64,000 nucleotides of DNA from NCBI RefSeq assembly GCF_030817495.1, contig NZ_JAUSZK010000001.1, positions 4,257,001-4,321,000 on the forward strand, read 5' to 3'. The notes below the pieces were generated by a model. It saw nothing but the letters and a program-made list of their open reading frames with translations, was not told the DNA's origin and ran no database searches. Shown one piece after another: positions 1-9,398 of this stretch. Made by a program: the position numbers and the translations under genes. Positions within the stretch are counted from its first letter, which is position 1. Each line of letters opens with the position of its first letter. The stretch comes from Streptomyces sp. V3I7 (GTDB lineage Bacteria > Actinomycetota > Actinomycetes > Streptomycetales > Streptomycetaceae).

Positions 1-298
1 GCTCGACTTCGACGCCTACCTGTCGCTGCTGCGCACCGACGGCGCCCTGGTCAACGTGGGCATCCCCGAGGAGCCCGTCCCGGTCCTGCTCTCCTCGGTC
101 TTCGGCAACCGCCGCAGCCTGAGCAGTTCCGGCATCGGCGGCATCCCCGAGACCCAGGAGATGCTGGACTTCTGCGCCGAGCACGGCCTGGGCGCCGAGA
201 TCGAGCTGATCAGCGCGGACCAGATCAACGAGGCGTACGAGCGCGTCCTGGGCAGTGACGTCCGCTACCGGTTCGTGATCGACACGGCGACGATCTGA
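1..298 (+). CDS. Zinc-dependent alcohol dehydrogenase, C-terminal part (5' end outside window)
   Basis: The reading frame is open from base 2 and stops with TGA at 296-298; only about 98 C-terminal residues are present. They include the end of the Rossmann domain ([13 protein letters not shown]) followed by [20 protein letters not shown] and [21 protein letters not shown] segments. These match the C-terminus of the zinc-dependent NAD(P)-alcohol dehydrogenase family of the YahK/cinnamyl-alcohol type. The catalytic zinc ligands lie upstream of the window, so activity cannot be judged. The family assignment rests on recognition of the tail only. The substrate is unknown. Confidence 0.85.
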   Translation, partial: LDFDAYLSLLRTDGALVNVGIPEEPVPVLLSSVFGNRRSLSSSGIGGIPETQEMLDFCAEHGLGAEIELISADQINEAYERVLGSDVRYRFVIDTATI

Positions 299-387
299 CC
301 CACGCGCCGGGCGGTCTAGCGGCCCTCACCTGGGGAAAACCTCCTCCGGTGGGGGCCGCTGTACGTTGGGTGGGAGGAGGTCACACG

Positions 388-771
388 ATGACTGTGCAGC
401 TGAACCACACCATCGTCGCCGCGCACGACAAGCACGCCTCGGCCCGGTTCCTCGCCGACATCCTCGGCCTCGACGTGAGCCCCGAGTACGGCCCGTTCGT
501 TCCCGTTCAACTGCCGAACGGCGTGACGCTCGACTACATGGAGACGAGCGAGGACATCGCGCCGCAGCACTACGCCTTCCTGGTCTCCGAACACGACTTC
601 GACGAGATCTTCGGCCGCATACAGGACGCCGGGCTGCGTTACTGGGCCGACCCGTACCACGACCACCCGGACGAGATCAACCGCAACGACGGCGGCCGCG
701 GCACCTACTTCGACGACCCCGACGGCCACCGGCTGGAGATCCTCACCCGGCCGTACGGGAGCGGCGGCTGA
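388..771 (+). CDS. VOC (vicinal oxygen chelate / glyoxalase-bleomycin resistance) family protein
   Basis: A 127-residue single-module VOC protein. It starts with a beta strand carrying a candidate metal-ligand His (LNHTIV) and ends with GTYFDDPDGHRLEILTRP, where the late DPDGHRLEI motif supplies the usual terminal Glu ligand. The ATG at 388 is preceded by GGGAGGAGG at a good distance, so longer upstream in-frame starts were not used. A TACGTT box at 362-367 could be a -10 element. Proteins of this family bind a divalent metal and act on small molecules; which reaction applies here cannot be told. The gene stands alone between the dehydrogenase and the phosphatase gene. Confidence 0.9.
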   Translation: MTVQLNHTIVAAHDKHASARFLADILGLDVSPEYGPFVPVQLPNGVTLDYMETSEDIAPQHYAFLVSEHDFDEIFGRIQDAGLRYWADPYHDHPDEINRNDGGRGTYFDDPDGHRLEILTRPYGSGG

Positions 772-820
772 CGCGACGGCTGCGGACGCGAGCGCAGGGA
801 TTTCCTGGGAGATTGGAGGC

Positions 821-3244
821 GTGGACGTTCTGGCAGACGGGGGTGCGAGCGACAGCCTGTTCTCCGCGTACCGGACGGTCGGGGTGGTGGGGGTGGACGC
901 CGAGGGCGTGATCTCGGCCTGGGCCGGTGCGGCGCGGCACCACCTCGGATACACCGTCGAGGAAGCGGTGGGCATGCCCGCCGAGCGGCTGCTGGCCTCC
1001 CCCGGCGAGCGGGCGGCCGTACGCAGGGCCGTGGAACGCGCGGCCGCCGGGGCCGGGGCGAGCTGCTCGCTGGTCCTGCGGCACCGGGACGGCCGCCGGG
1101 TGACCCTCGGCGTGTGGGGCTGCCCGCTGCGCGACGTGTCCGGATCGCACGGCTGGATCGCCCTGCTGACCACGCTGGACGACCTGCGCTGGCGGGACGT
1201 GGAGGGCGCCGTCGTGGACGCGCTGTTCAGCCAGGGGCCGATCGGCCTGGCCGTCCTGGACGGCGACCTGCGCTACATCGCCGTCAACGCAGCCCTGGAG
1301 CAGATGTAGGGCGTCCCCAGCGGCGAGACGCTCGGGCGGCGCATGACCGACGGCTTCTCGGCCCCCGACGCCGCCGTCATCGAGGCCAGGCTGCGGTCCG
1401 TACTGGAGAGCGGCCGTACGGTGACCACCGAGCACCGCGGGCGTACGCCGGCCGACCCCGGCCACGACCACGTGTGGGCGACCTCCTCGTTCCGGCTGAC
1501 CGACCGGACCGGCCGGACCCTCGGCGTGGCCTCCTCCGTCCTCGACATCACCGACCAGTACCGCAGCCGCGAGCGGCTGATGCTCCTCGACGAGGCCAGC
1601 GGCCGGATCGGCACGACCCTGGACGTGACGCGCACGGCCGAGGAACTGACCGAGGTCGCGATCCCGAGCGTGGCCGACTACATCGCCGTCGATCTGCTGG
1701 AGGGCCTCGCCCGCGGGGAGGAGTACATCGCCGGGTCGGTCGGCAGCGGCGCGCCGCTGCGCCGCGCGGCCATCCGGTCCGTCATCGCCGACGCCCCCGA
1801 GGCGAGCTACCGGGTCGGCGAACTGATCACCTTCCCGCCGGCCTCCCCGCAGGCCGAGAGCATGGCCACGGGAAAGTCCGTCCTGCTGCCGACGCTGGAG
1901 CACTCCCAGGAGTGGCTGGCCTACGACCCCGTGCGCCGCGACAAGATGCGCGCCGCCGGGATCCATTCCGTCGTCATCGTGCCGCTGCGCGCGCGGGACG
2001 TCACCCTGGGCGTGGTCCACTTCTACCGCTGGCAGAACCCCGACGCCTTCGACCACGACGACCTCCTCATCGCCGAGGAACTCGCCGCGCGGGCCGCCGT
2101 CTGCCTCGACAACGCCCGCCGCTACACCCGCGAGCACCACGCCGCCCTGACGCTCCAGCGGCGCATGCTGCAGGGGTCACTGCCCGAACAGACCGCCATC
2201 GAGGCCGCCTGCCGCTACCTGCCCGCCCGGGCGCACGCCGGGATCGCCGGCGACTGGTTCGACGTCATCACCCTCTCCGGCGCCCGCGTCGCCCTGGTCT
2301 CCGGCGACGTCCCGGGCCGGGGGGTCGCCGCCGTCGCCGGGGCGGGCCGACTGCGCCTGGCGATCCAGACGCTGGCCCAGCTCGACGTACCCCCCGACGA
2401 ACTGCTCAGCCAGCTCGACGACACGGTCGCCCGCGCCGCAAGCGGACAGCCGGACTCCGAGGACCTGGCCGAGGAGGTCGGCACCACCTGCCTGTACGCG
2501 ATCTACGACCCCGTCTCCCGGCAGTGCACCGTGGCCAGCGCGGGCCATCTGCCGCCGGTGATCGTCGACTCCCAGGGCAAGGCGGAGTGCGTCGAACTGC
2601 CCGTCGGACCGCCGCTGGGTCTGGGGGGCCACCCGTTCGAGACCATCGACGTGGAGGTCGCGGAGGGCAGCATCCTGGCCCTGTTCACCAACGGGCTGCT
2701 GGACGGCTACCGGGGCGACCTCATCGCCGGACTGGAGCTGCTGGGCCGGGTCCTCGGCGATCAGCGCGACCGCCCCCTGGACGAGATCTGCGACGCAGCC
2801 GTCGCCGTGCTCCAGCCCGACCGCGAACCCGAGGACGACGCCATCCTGCTGCTCGCCCGCACCCGCGCGCTGGGGGAGGACCGCGTCGCCTCCTGGGAAC
2901 TGTCGGACGACCCCGCCGTCGTCGCCGAGAGCCGCTCCCTCGTCACCCGGCAGGTGCAGGAGTGGGGGCTCGACGAGGCCGCGTTCGAGGCGGAACTGGT
3001 GACCAGCGAACTGGTCACCAACGCCATCCGCTACGGCCGCGCGCCCATCCAGCTGCGCCTCATCCGCGGCCGCACCCTCATCTGCGAGGTCTCCGACGCC
3101 AGCAGCACCTCACCCCACCTGCGCGACGCCGCCAGCACGGACGAGGGCGGCCGCGGGCTGTTCATGGTCGCCCAGATCGCCGAACGCTGGGGCACCCGCT
3201 ACACCCCGACGGGCAAGACCATCTGGGCGGAGTGCTCGGTCTGA
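821..3244 (+). pseudogene. PAS-GAF-SpoIIE phosphatase-HATPase regulator interrupted by an in-frame TAG
   Basis: One reading frame runs from the GTG at 821 (GGAG upstream) to TGA at 3242-3244, about 807 codons. It is broken only by TAG at 1307-1309 (codon 163), inside the second PAS domain just after AALEQM. Domain order is: PAS (about 10-120), PAS (about 130-250, containing the stop), GAF (about 270-420), SpoIIE-type PP2C phosphatase (about 440-650, with SGDVPGRG), and an RsbW-like HATPase domain (about 690-805, with ELVTSELVTNAIRYG and GGRGLFMV). Such proteins tune anti-anti-sigma phosphorylation in Streptomyces. The downstream 633 codons could be made only by reinitiation at ATG 1343, which lacks a clear ribosome site, or by readthrough. 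A sequencing error is the alternative. Confidence 0.85.
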
Positions 3245-3267
3245 CCCGCCGCCGCTGACCGCCGTCG

Positions 3268-3945
3268 CTACTGGTCCGCGCCGCCGGGCGCGGGCGCCAC
3301 GCCGATCGGGCAGGAGACACCGGTCCCGCCGATCCCGCAGTAGCCCGCCGGGTTCTTGTCCAGGTACTGCTGGTGGTACGGCTCGGCCGGGTAGAAGGGG
3401 CGGCCCTCGGCCGGGAGGATCTCCGTGGTGATCGTGCCGTGGCCCGAGTCGCTCAGCACCTTCTGGTAGGCGGCGCGGGACGCCTCGGCCGCGGCGGCCT
3501 GTTCGGGGGTGTGGGTGTAGATCGCCGAGCGGTACTGGGTGCCGACGTCGTTGCCCTGGCGGAAGCCCTGCGTGGGGTCGTGGGACTCCCAGAAGGTCTT
3601 CAGGAGACGGTCGTACGAGATCACCGCCGGGTCGTAGACCACGCGGACCGCCTCCGTGTGGCCGGTCAGGCCCGAGCAGACCTCCTCGTACAGGGGGTTC
3701 TCGGTGGAGCCGCCCTGGTAGCCGACCAGAGTGGTGTGGACGCCCGCCGGGAGCTGCCAGAACTTGCGCTCGGCGCCCCAGAAGCAACCGAGGCCGAAGT
3801 CGGCGGTCTCCAGGCCCTCGGGGTAGGGGCCGGCGAGCGGGGTGCCGAGGACCGTGTGGCGCTCGGGGACCTCGAAGGCGGGCTCGGGCCGGCCCTTGAG
3901 TGCCTGCTCAGGGGTGGGAAGCTGGGGCGTACGGCCGAAGAGCAT
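3268..3945 (-). CDS. msrA: Peptide-methionine (S)-S-oxide reductase MsrA
   Basis: A 225-residue protein with the catalytic [11 protein letters not shown] motif near residue 51. It carries the family-typical N-terminal extension seen in longer MsrA proteins ([22 protein letters not shown]). It also has [25 protein letters not shown] and [12 protein letters not shown] segments that form the substrate pocket, and Cys residues near the C-terminus ([13 protein letters not shown]) that could serve as resolving cysteines. The enzyme reduces methionine-S-sulfoxide in proteins using thioredoxin. The ATG at 3945 is preceded by an AGGGAGA ribosome site on the minus strand. It runs convergently with the phosphatase gene, 23 bp away. 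Assignment is firm. Confidence 0.97.
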   Translation of the reverse strand: MLFGRTPQLPTPEQALKGRPEPAFEVPERHTVLGTPLAGPYPEGLETADFGLGCFWGAERKFWQLPAGVHTTLVGYQGGSTENPLYEEVCSGLTGHTEAVRVVYDPAVISYDRLLKTFWESHDPTQGFRQGNDVGTQYRSAIYTHTPEQAAAAEASRAAYQKVLSDSGHGTITTEILPAEGRPFYPAEPYHQQYLDKNPAGYCGIGGTGVSCPIGVAPAPGGADQ

Positions 3946-4036
3946 GGGGTCTCCCTGTCGGTCTCGGGCGGAGCAGGTGGAGCACTCGGGACAACGTCCT
4001 CACGGGCGGGCGCATTCCGGTCGGACGCCCGGTACG

Positions 4037-5155
4037 TCAGCTGAGCAGCGTCGCCGGGCTGCCGCCGTTCGCCTCGTAGCCCGCCACCGCCAGCGCGCGG
4101 TAGACGGCGAACGCGGCGGCCGGGTCGCCGGACAGCGTCCAGGGGAGCGCGCCCACGTGGCCGTCGACGTGTATCAGCTGGCCCATGGCCTCCGTCCAGC
4201 GCTCGGCGCGGACCAGGAAGAAGACCAGCAGATGGCGGACATGCGCGAGCATCGGGTCGTCGTGACGCGCGGAGTGCGCCGCGTGGAGCGCCCCGTGGAT
4301 CGCCTTGGTGACGACCTCGCTCTGGTAGAAGCCGCGCACCAGATTCACCTCGGGCAGGTGCTCGAAGACCGCGAACAGGGGCATCGCCGCCAGCAGGGAG
4401 CCCTCGGGGGCGCGGGCCGCGGCGGCCTCCGCGAAGGAGTACGCCTGCTCGCGCGAGCCGTGCCACTTCTCGCACCAGTGGTGCAGCGCCGCCAGATGGG
4501 CCCCCATGTGGTGCGGGGCGCGGTCCAGGATCTTGGCCCAGAGCCGGTCGAACTCCGGCTGCGGATAAGCCAGTCCGCGGGCCACCGACAGCTCGGTGAT
4601 GTACGGGACCGGGTCGCCGGGAGCCAGGAGCGCCGCCTGCCCGCAGACGTCCCTGGCCTCCTCCATGATGATCCGGAAGTCGTCCGTGCCCGGCGTCGAC
4701 GTACGCCACGCCTGCTGGGCCAGGAACTCGGCGTGCACCGCCGCGGCGCCCGCGTCCTTCGGCTGCTCGGCCCGCCACACCCGCAGCCACTGCCCGCCCG
4801 GGGTCTCGCTGACCCCGCCGGGCCGCTGCTGGAGCTCCAGCGCGGCCGCGCCCGCGAAGGCCTGCACCCGCTGCCAGCGCAGCTCGCCCTCGGCCTCGGT
4901 GCCGGCCAGCAGCTGCGCCGCCGCCCGGTAGTCCTGCGTGCGCTGCACCAGCTCCAGGACGTCCACCAGGTCCTGGTCGGGGCCGGGCATCCGCAGGTCC
5001 AGCTCCTCCTCGCGCACGAATCCGTACGCGGCCGGGTCCGCCGCGTCCGGGTGGCCCGGCGCGACCCGCTCGATCATCCCGCGCCTGCGCCGCAGGACGG
5101 GGAGCAGCACGAAGCTCAGCATGAGCAGTGCCATCAGGCCCCAGAGAATCTCCAT
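4037..5155 (-). CDS. Conserved actinobacterial membrane-anchored protein, TPR-like
   Basis: 372 residues. An N-terminal hydrophobic segment (about residues 3-20, ILWGLMALLMLSFVLLPVL) is followed by a basic stop-transfer RRRR, so it is anchored with the rest in the cytoplasm. The body is Ala/Leu-rich, alpha-helical and without an obvious catalytic motif. Repeating helical pairs around 75-340 look like degenerate tetratricopeptide-type repeats. I recognise it only as a Streptomyces conserved hypothetical. It is divergent from metB with about 178 bp between them. Its function is not known. Confidence 0.85.
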   Translation of the reverse strand: MEILWGLMALLMLSFVLLPVLRRRRGMIERVAPGHPDAADPAAYGFVREEELDLRMPGPDQDLVDVLELVQRTQDYRAAAQLLAGTEAEGELRWQRVQAFAGAAALELQQRPGGVSETPGGQWLRVWRAEQPKDAGAAAVHAEFLAQQAWRTSTPGTDDFRIIMEEARDVCGQAALLAPGDPVPYITELSVARGLAYPQPEFDRLWAKILDRAPHHMGAHLAALHHWCEKWHGSREQAYSFAEAAAARAPEGSLLAAMPLFAVFEHLPEVNLVRGFYQSEVVTKAIHGALHAAHSARHDDPMLAHVRHLLVFFLVRAERWTEAMGQLIHVDGHVGALPWTLSGDPAAAFAVYRALAVAGYEANGGSPATLLS

Positions 5156-5294
5156 GCCCCCAGCGAACCAGACGCCGCCGACAATTGGCCAACTCCGCCC
5201 GGCATCCTGTGGATAACCCCGCCCGGCGCCGCTGCGCGGCCGCTCCGGCCCGGTCCGCGAAGCCCCCTGCCGGCGCCCTGGACGACCGTGCCGT

Positions 5295-5324
5295 CCGACA
5301 CGAGTCCCGCGGGCGCATTACGCT
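5295..5324 (+). promoter_or_regulatory. Candidate leaderless promoter of metB
   Basis: CCGACA at 5295-5300 and TACGCT at 5319-5324 are 18 bp apart and fit the streptomycete TANNNT -10 pattern. The metB ATG (5333) lies only 9 bp after the -10 box and has no Shine-Dalgarno in front of it. Transcription would therefore begin at or just before the start codon, giving a leaderless mRNA. This is inferred from sequence only. Confidence 0.4.
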
Positions 5325-5332
5325 CGGTGCCC

Positions 5333-6487
5333 ATGAGCGACACCCATAACAGCCAGCATTTCGAGACCCTTGCGATCCACGCGGGCAACACCGCCGATCC
5401 CCTCACCGGCGCGGTCGTCCCGCCGATCTACCAGGTCTCGACCTACAAGCAGGACGGCGTCGGCGGCCTGCGCGGCGGCTACGAGTACAGCCGTAGCGCC
5501 AACCCGACCAGGACCGCCCTGGAAGAGAACCTCGCCGCCCTCGAGGGCGGCCGACGCGGCCTCGCGTTCGCCTCCGGCCTCGCGGCCGAGGACACCCTGC
5601 TGCGCGCGCTGCTCAGCCCGGGCGACCACGTGGTCATCCCGAACGACGCGTACGGCGGTACGTTCCGTCTGTTCGCGAAGGTCGCCACCCGCTGGGGCGT
5701 GGAGTGGTCCGTGGCCGACACCAGCGACCCGGCATCCGTGCGGGCCGCCATGACCCCGAAGACCAAGGTCGTCTGGGTGGAGACCCCCTCCAACCCGCTG
5801 CTCGGCATCACCGACATCGCGGCCGTCGCTCAGATCGCCCACGACGCGGGCGCCAAGCTCGTCGTGGACAACACCTTCGCCACGTCCTACCTCCAGCAGC
5901 CGCTCTCGCTCGGCGCGGACGTCGTCGTGCACTCCCTGACCAAGTACATGGGCGGTCACTCGGACGTCGTCGGCGGCGCCCTGATCGTCTCCGACCAGGG
6001 CCTCGGCGAGGAGCTGGCGTACCACCAGAACGCGATGGGCGCGGTCGCCGGTCCGTTCGACTCCTGGCTGGTGCTGCGCGGCACCAAGACGCTCGCCGTG
6101 CGCATGGACCGGCACAGCGAGAACGCCACGAAGATCGCCGACATGCTGAGCCGGCACCCGCGCGTGACGCGCGTGCTGTACCCGGGTCTGCCGGACCACC
6201 CCGGTCACGAGATCGCCGCCAAGCAGATGAGGGCGTTCGGCGGCATGATCTCCTTCCAGGTCGCGGGCGGCGAGGAGGCGGCCGTCGAGGTGTGCAACCG
6301 CGCCAAGGTGTTCACCCTCGGTGAGTCCCTGGGCGGCGTCGAGTCGCTCATCGAGCACCCGGGCCGCATGACCCACGCCTCCGCGGCCGGTTCGGCCCTG
6401 GAGGTCCCCTCCGACCTCGTGCGCCTGTCCGTGGGCATCGAGAACGTCGACGACCTGCTCGAGGACCTTCAGCAGGCCCTCGGCTAG
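5333..6487 (+). CDS. metB: Cystathionine gamma-synthase (Cys/Met metabolism PLP enzyme)
   Basis: 384 residues, the full length for the Cys/Met PLP family. Key segments are YEYSRSANPTR near residue 50, the substrate and PLP binding stretch WVETPSNPLL, the cofactor Asp in VVDNTFATSYLQQPL, and the Schiff-base Lys in VVHSLTKYMGGHSDV. The C-terminal GGVESLIEHPGRMTHAS contains the carboxylate-binding residues. It joins an O-acyl-homoserine and cysteine to cystathionine, or does the reverse gamma-lyase chemistry, in methionine/cysteine interconversion. The ATG at 5333 was chosen over the long upstream open frame because homologs begin at MSDTH-like sequence and the upstream part is a shadow of the divergent gene. 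Confidence 0.93.
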   Translation: MSDTHNSQHFETLAIHAGNTADPLTGAVVPPIYQVSTYKQDGVGGLRGGYEYSRSANPTRTALEENLAALEGGRRGLAFASGLAAEDTLLRALLSPGDHVVIPNDAYGGTFRLFAKVATRWGVEWSVADTSDPASVRAAMTPKTKVVWVETPSNPLLGITDIAAVAQIAHDAGAKLVVDNTFATSYLQQPLSLGADVVVHSLTKYMGGHSDVVGGALIVSDQGLGEELAYHQNAMGAVAGPFDSWLVLRGTKTLAVRMDRHSENATKIADMLSRHPRVTRVLYPGLPDHPGHEIAAKQMRAFGGMISFQVAGGEEAAVEVCNRAKVFTLGESLGGVESLIEHPGRMTHASAAGSALEVPSDLVRLSVGIENVDDLLEDLQQALG

Positions 6488-6507
6488 TCGGCTCAGCCGG
6501 TCACGGT

Positions 6508-6756
6508 TCACCAGCCGGTGACGGGTGGGGTCGTCCGGGAGGGCGGCTCCACCCACGGGCGTACGGTCAGCGCCCACACGGCGAACGCCACGGCCGCGGC
6601 GCCCAGCAGCAGCCAGAGCAGGAGCCGGACGGTGGCGCGGCGGCGCAGCATGCGGGCGCCGCGGCGCAGGGCCTCGGCGTACAGGTCCGGCGGCACCGGC
6701 GGCGGCGCCTGCTCCATGATCCGCCGCGCGGCGGCCTCCCGCTGGGGCCGGTTCAC
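6508..6756 (-). CDS. Small single-pass membrane protein, partner of the adjacent sigma-like protein
   Basis: 82 residues with one transmembrane segment (about 43-65, TVRLLLWLLLGAAAVAFAVW) after a basic stretch. The N-terminal part is charged (RREAAARRIMEQ-like) and faces the cytoplasm; a short Pro-rich tail is outside. It lies 52 bp downstream of the sigma-like gene on the same strand and is probably cotranscribed. The size and context would suit a membrane tether or anti-sigma-like partner, but no anti-sigma motif is visible. Function unknown. Confidence 0.75.
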   Translation of the reverse strand: MNRPQREAAARRIMEQAPPPVPPDLYAEALRRGARMLRRRATVRLLLWLLLGAAAVAFAVWALTVRPWVEPPSRTTPPVTGW

Positions 6757-6808
6757 ACGGGCCTCCGTCCTGCGGCCGGCAGGACCGCGCGGGCCGTTCT
6801 CCGCGGCC

Positions 6809-7312
6809 TCACGAGGAGGCCGCCTTCACTCCCGTCACCGCCGATGGGCGCCCCGGTGACGGATGCAGCAGTGTGGCCGTCGCCCGGTCGCACACGGTGT
6901 GTACCCTCTCCCTCGGCAGGCCGAGCAGCGCCGCGGCCTGCTCCTCGGCGACGCCCTCGTACAACCTCAGGACGAGGATCAGCCGCTCCTGGGGCGTGAG
7001 CGGGGCCAGCGGGCTCGCCGCGTGCGGGCGGGCGCGGCCGAAGCCGCCGTACTGGTGCCACGTCCCGCGCGCGAAGCGCGTCGCGAGGTACCGGCGGGCG
7101 CGGTCGTACGGATCGTCGCCGCGCAGCCGGTCCCAGGAGGCGTAGGTGTGGGCGAGCGCCAGGACGAGGAGCCGCCGCGCGCGCGGGTTGTCGTCCGGCG
7201 CCTCCGCGGTCAGCAGGGTCGCGGCATGCAGCAGCCGCCCTGCCGCGCCCGCGACGAACGCCTCGAACTCCCGGGCCCGGCGGGCTTCCTGGGACGCTCG
7301 CCGTTCACGCAC
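6809..7312 (-). CDS. Small sigma-70-like regulator (ECF/SigE-like regions 2 and 4)
   Basis: About 167 residues. The N-terminal half has the helical region-2-like stretch (FEAFVAGAAGRLLHAATLL ... YDRARRYLATRF). The C-terminal half carries a region-4 helix-turn-helix (LTPQERLILVLRLYEGVAEEQAAALLG ... VHTVCDRA). I placed the start at GTG 7312 because GGGAGG lies 4 bp before it; an upstream GTG at 7348 in the same frame has no ribosome site. The sequence is degenerate compared with true ECF sigma factors, so it may act as a sigma-like DNA-binding protein. Its downstream neighbour is a small membrane protein. Confidence 0.8.
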   Translation of the reverse strand: MRERRASQEARRAREFEAFVAGAAGRLLHAATLLTAEAPDDNPRARRLLVLALAHTYASWDRLRGDDPYDRARRYLATRFARGTWHQYGGFGRARPHAASPLAPLTPQERLILVLRLYEGVAEEQAAALLGLPRERVHTVCDRATATLLHPSPGRPSAVTGVKAASS

Positions 7313-7469
7313 CGCGCCTCCCGCCTGAGGCCCGCCGGCGTTCGGCACGGGATGTGGAAACGCGAACGACGGGGACCCGGTCTCATATGAGGCCAGCGGC
7401 GGCCCGGGGTCAAGGGCCCGGAACCAGGAGGCGGCCCGACCGGCGGCCCGGGTTTCCGGAGGGGCGCGC

Positions 7470-7994
7470 TCAGGAGGTGGGCGGCGTCTCCGGCCCGGGC
7501 ACGCCCTGGACCGTCATCCGGGCGGAGAGCGCGCCGTTGAAGCGCGTGAGGAGCGTGCAGAACGACTCGCGCTCCTCCGGTGTCCATTCCCGCGTCAGCT
7601 CGGCCATCAACTGCCGCCTCGACGAACGTACTTCCTCCAGCCGGGCCAGCCCGCGCGGGGAGAGCTGAAGCACCACCGCCCGGCCGTCCTCGGGGTGCGA
7701 GGTGCGCTTGACCAGCCCGGTGTCGACCAGCGGAGCCACCTGCCGGGTGACCGTCGAGGAGTCGATGCCCATGCTCGACGCGAGGGCCTTCACACCCATC
7801 GGGCCCTCGTTGTCGAGCCGGTTGAGCAGCAGGTACGCGGCGCGGTCCATGGAGTTGCGCACCTGCCCGATGCCGCCGAGCCGGGTCTGCTCGGCACGGC
7901 GGGCGAACACGGCCACCTCGTGCTGGAGGGCGTCGAGGAGTCCGGTGTCGCCGACTGTCGTCATGTCCGTCGACATGTCAGGAGTGGTGGGCAT
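7470..7994 (-). CDS. MarR-family transcriptional regulator
   Basis: 174 residues with the winged helix of the MarR family: the DNA-recognition helix in MGVKALASSMGIDSSTVTRQ (about 75-95), then the wing with RTSHPEDGRAVVLQLSPRG (about 105-123), in which the D-R pair of the wing is conserved. Dimerisation helices lie at both ends. Such proteins are dimeric repressors answering to small aromatic or oxidative signals. It is divergent from ilvA with 143 bp between, so it may control itself or the dehydratase gene; no clear palindrome was seen there. The ATG at 7994 could be replaced by an internal ATG a few codons later. Confidence 0.92.
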   Translation of the reverse strand: MPTTPDMSTDMTTVGDTGLLDALQHEVAVFARRAEQTRLGGIGQVRNSMDRAAYLLLNRLDNEGPMGVKALASSMGIDSSTVTRQVAPLVDTGLVKRTSHPEDGRAVVLQLSPRGLARLEEVRSSRRQLMAELTREWTPEERESFCTLLTRFNGALSARMTVQGVPGPETPPTS

Positions 7995-8137
7995 GGCCGG
8001 AGGCTCACTTCACAGAAGAGTGCTGGATGGGGGACAGGGTACGCGGCCCGGGGGCGCCCCGTACCGGCCCTGCGCAAACCCGTTCCCGGGCTTCGTCACA
8101 CTCCTCGCGCGGGACGGTGAACTGCGAGACTGGAGAC

Positions 8138-9367
8138 ATGAGCTACGGCACGGCTGACTCATGGGGCCCCGTCACTCTCGACGACGTACGAGGCGCCCAG
8201 AAGATGCTCACGGGCGTGGCGCGGGTGACCGCCATGGAGGGCAGCAGGCACCTGTCCCAGCTGGTCGGCGCCCCGGTCCACCTCAAGTGCGAGAACCTCC
8301 AGCGGACGGGATCGTTCAAGCTGCGCGGCGCGTACGTGCGGATCGCCGGGCTGCTGCCCGAGGAGCGGGCCGCCGGCGTGGTGGCCGCGAGCGCGGGGAA
8401 CCACGCGCAGGGCGTGGCGCTGGCCTCGTCGCTGCTCGGCGTGCACTCCACCGTGTTCATGCCGAAGGGGGCGCCGCTGCCGAAGATCAGCGCCACCCGG
8501 GAGTACGGCGCGGAGGTGCGCCTGCACGGTGACGTGGTCGACGAGACGCTGGCGGCGGCGCGGGAGTACGCGGACCGGACCGGTGCGGTGTTCATCCACC
8601 CCTTCGACCACCCCGACATCATCGCGGGACAGGGCACGGTCGGCCTGGAGATCCTGGAGCAGTGCCCGGAGGTCGGCACGATCGTCGTCGGCATGGGCGG
8701 CGGGGGACTGGCGGCCGGGATCGCCGTCGCGGTGAAGGCGCTGCGGCCGGACGTGCGGATCGTGGGCGTGCAGGCGGCGGGCTCGGCGGCGTATCCGCCC
8801 TCGCTCGCGGCGGGGCGCCCGGTGTCCATCGAGCACCCGGTGACGATGGCCGACGGCATCAAGGTGGGGCGGCCCGGCGACGTGCCGTTCGGGATCGTCG
8901 AGTCGCTCGTCGACGAGGTCCGCACGGTCACCGAGGACGAACTGTCCGCCGCGCTGCTGCTGTGCCTGGAGCGGGCGAAGCTGGTCGTCGAGCCGGCCGG
9001 AGCGGGCCCGGTCGCGGCGCTGCTGATCGATCCCGGCGCGTTTCCCGGGCCGGTCGTCGCGGTGCTGTCCGGCGGCAACGTCGACCCGGTGCTGCTCCAG
9101 CGGGTCCTGCGGCACGGCATGGCCGCGCAGGGCCGCTACCTGGCCGTACGGCTGCGGCTGCCCGACAGTCCGGGGGCCCTCGCGGAAATGCTCGGGGTGT
9201 TGTCAGTGGCTGACGCTAACGTCCTCGACGTGAGCCATGTACGGACCGATCCGCGGCTCGGGCTCACGGAGGCGGAGGTGGAGCTGCACCTGGAGACGAA
9301 GGGGCCGGAGCACTGCACCGAGGTCGCCCACGCCCTGCGCGAGGCCGGCTACACGGTCATCGACTGA
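8138..9367 (+). CDS. ilvA: Threonine ammonia-lyase (threonine dehydratase), PLP-dependent, with ACT domain
   Basis: 409 residues. The PLP Lys lies in KCENLQRTGSFKLRGA, with the cofactor loop SAGNHAQGVA and the phosphate-binding Gly-rich loop VVGMGGGGLAAGIA. Residues 330-405 form an ACT-type regulatory domain (LAVRLRLPDSPGALAEMLG). The enzyme converts threonine to 2-oxobutanoate and ammonia, either for isoleucine synthesis or catabolically; the short form with a single ACT domain is the common actinobacterial kind. The ATG at 8138 has GGAG 6 bp upstream. A promoter was not pinned down. Confidence 0.95.
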   Translation: MSYGTADSWGPVTLDDVRGAQKMLTGVARVTAMEGSRHLSQLVGAPVHLKCENLQRTGSFKLRGAYVRIAGLLPEERAAGVVAASAGNHAQGVALASSLLGVHSTVFMPKGAPLPKISATREYGAEVRLHGDVVDETLAAAREYADRTGAVFIHPFDHPDIIAGQGTVGLEILEQCPEVGTIVVGMGGGGLAAGIAVAVKALRPDVRIVGVQAAGSAAYPPSLAAGRPVSIEHPVTMADGIKVGRPGDVPFGIVESLVDEVRTVTEDELSAALLLCLERAKLVVEPAGAGPVAALLIDPGAFPGPVVAVLSGGNVDPVLLQRVLRHGMAAQGRYLAVRLRLPDSPGALAEMLGVLSVADANVLDVSHVRTDPRLGLTEAEVELHLETKGPEHCTEVAHALREAGYTVID

Positions 9368-9398
9368 TCCACCACGGTCACTCGTTCGAGTAAATCCG

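Noticed and set aside
743..2140. Long minus-strand open frame opposite the phosphatase gene
   Set aside because: Shadow of a GC-rich coding strand; its composition (Gly/Arg/Ala/Val) and lack of any motif or ribosome site argue against coding.
1114..3258. Long plus-strand frame of 714 codons overlapping the phosphatase
   Set aside because: Arg/Pro-rich alternate frame of the real gene; no domain.
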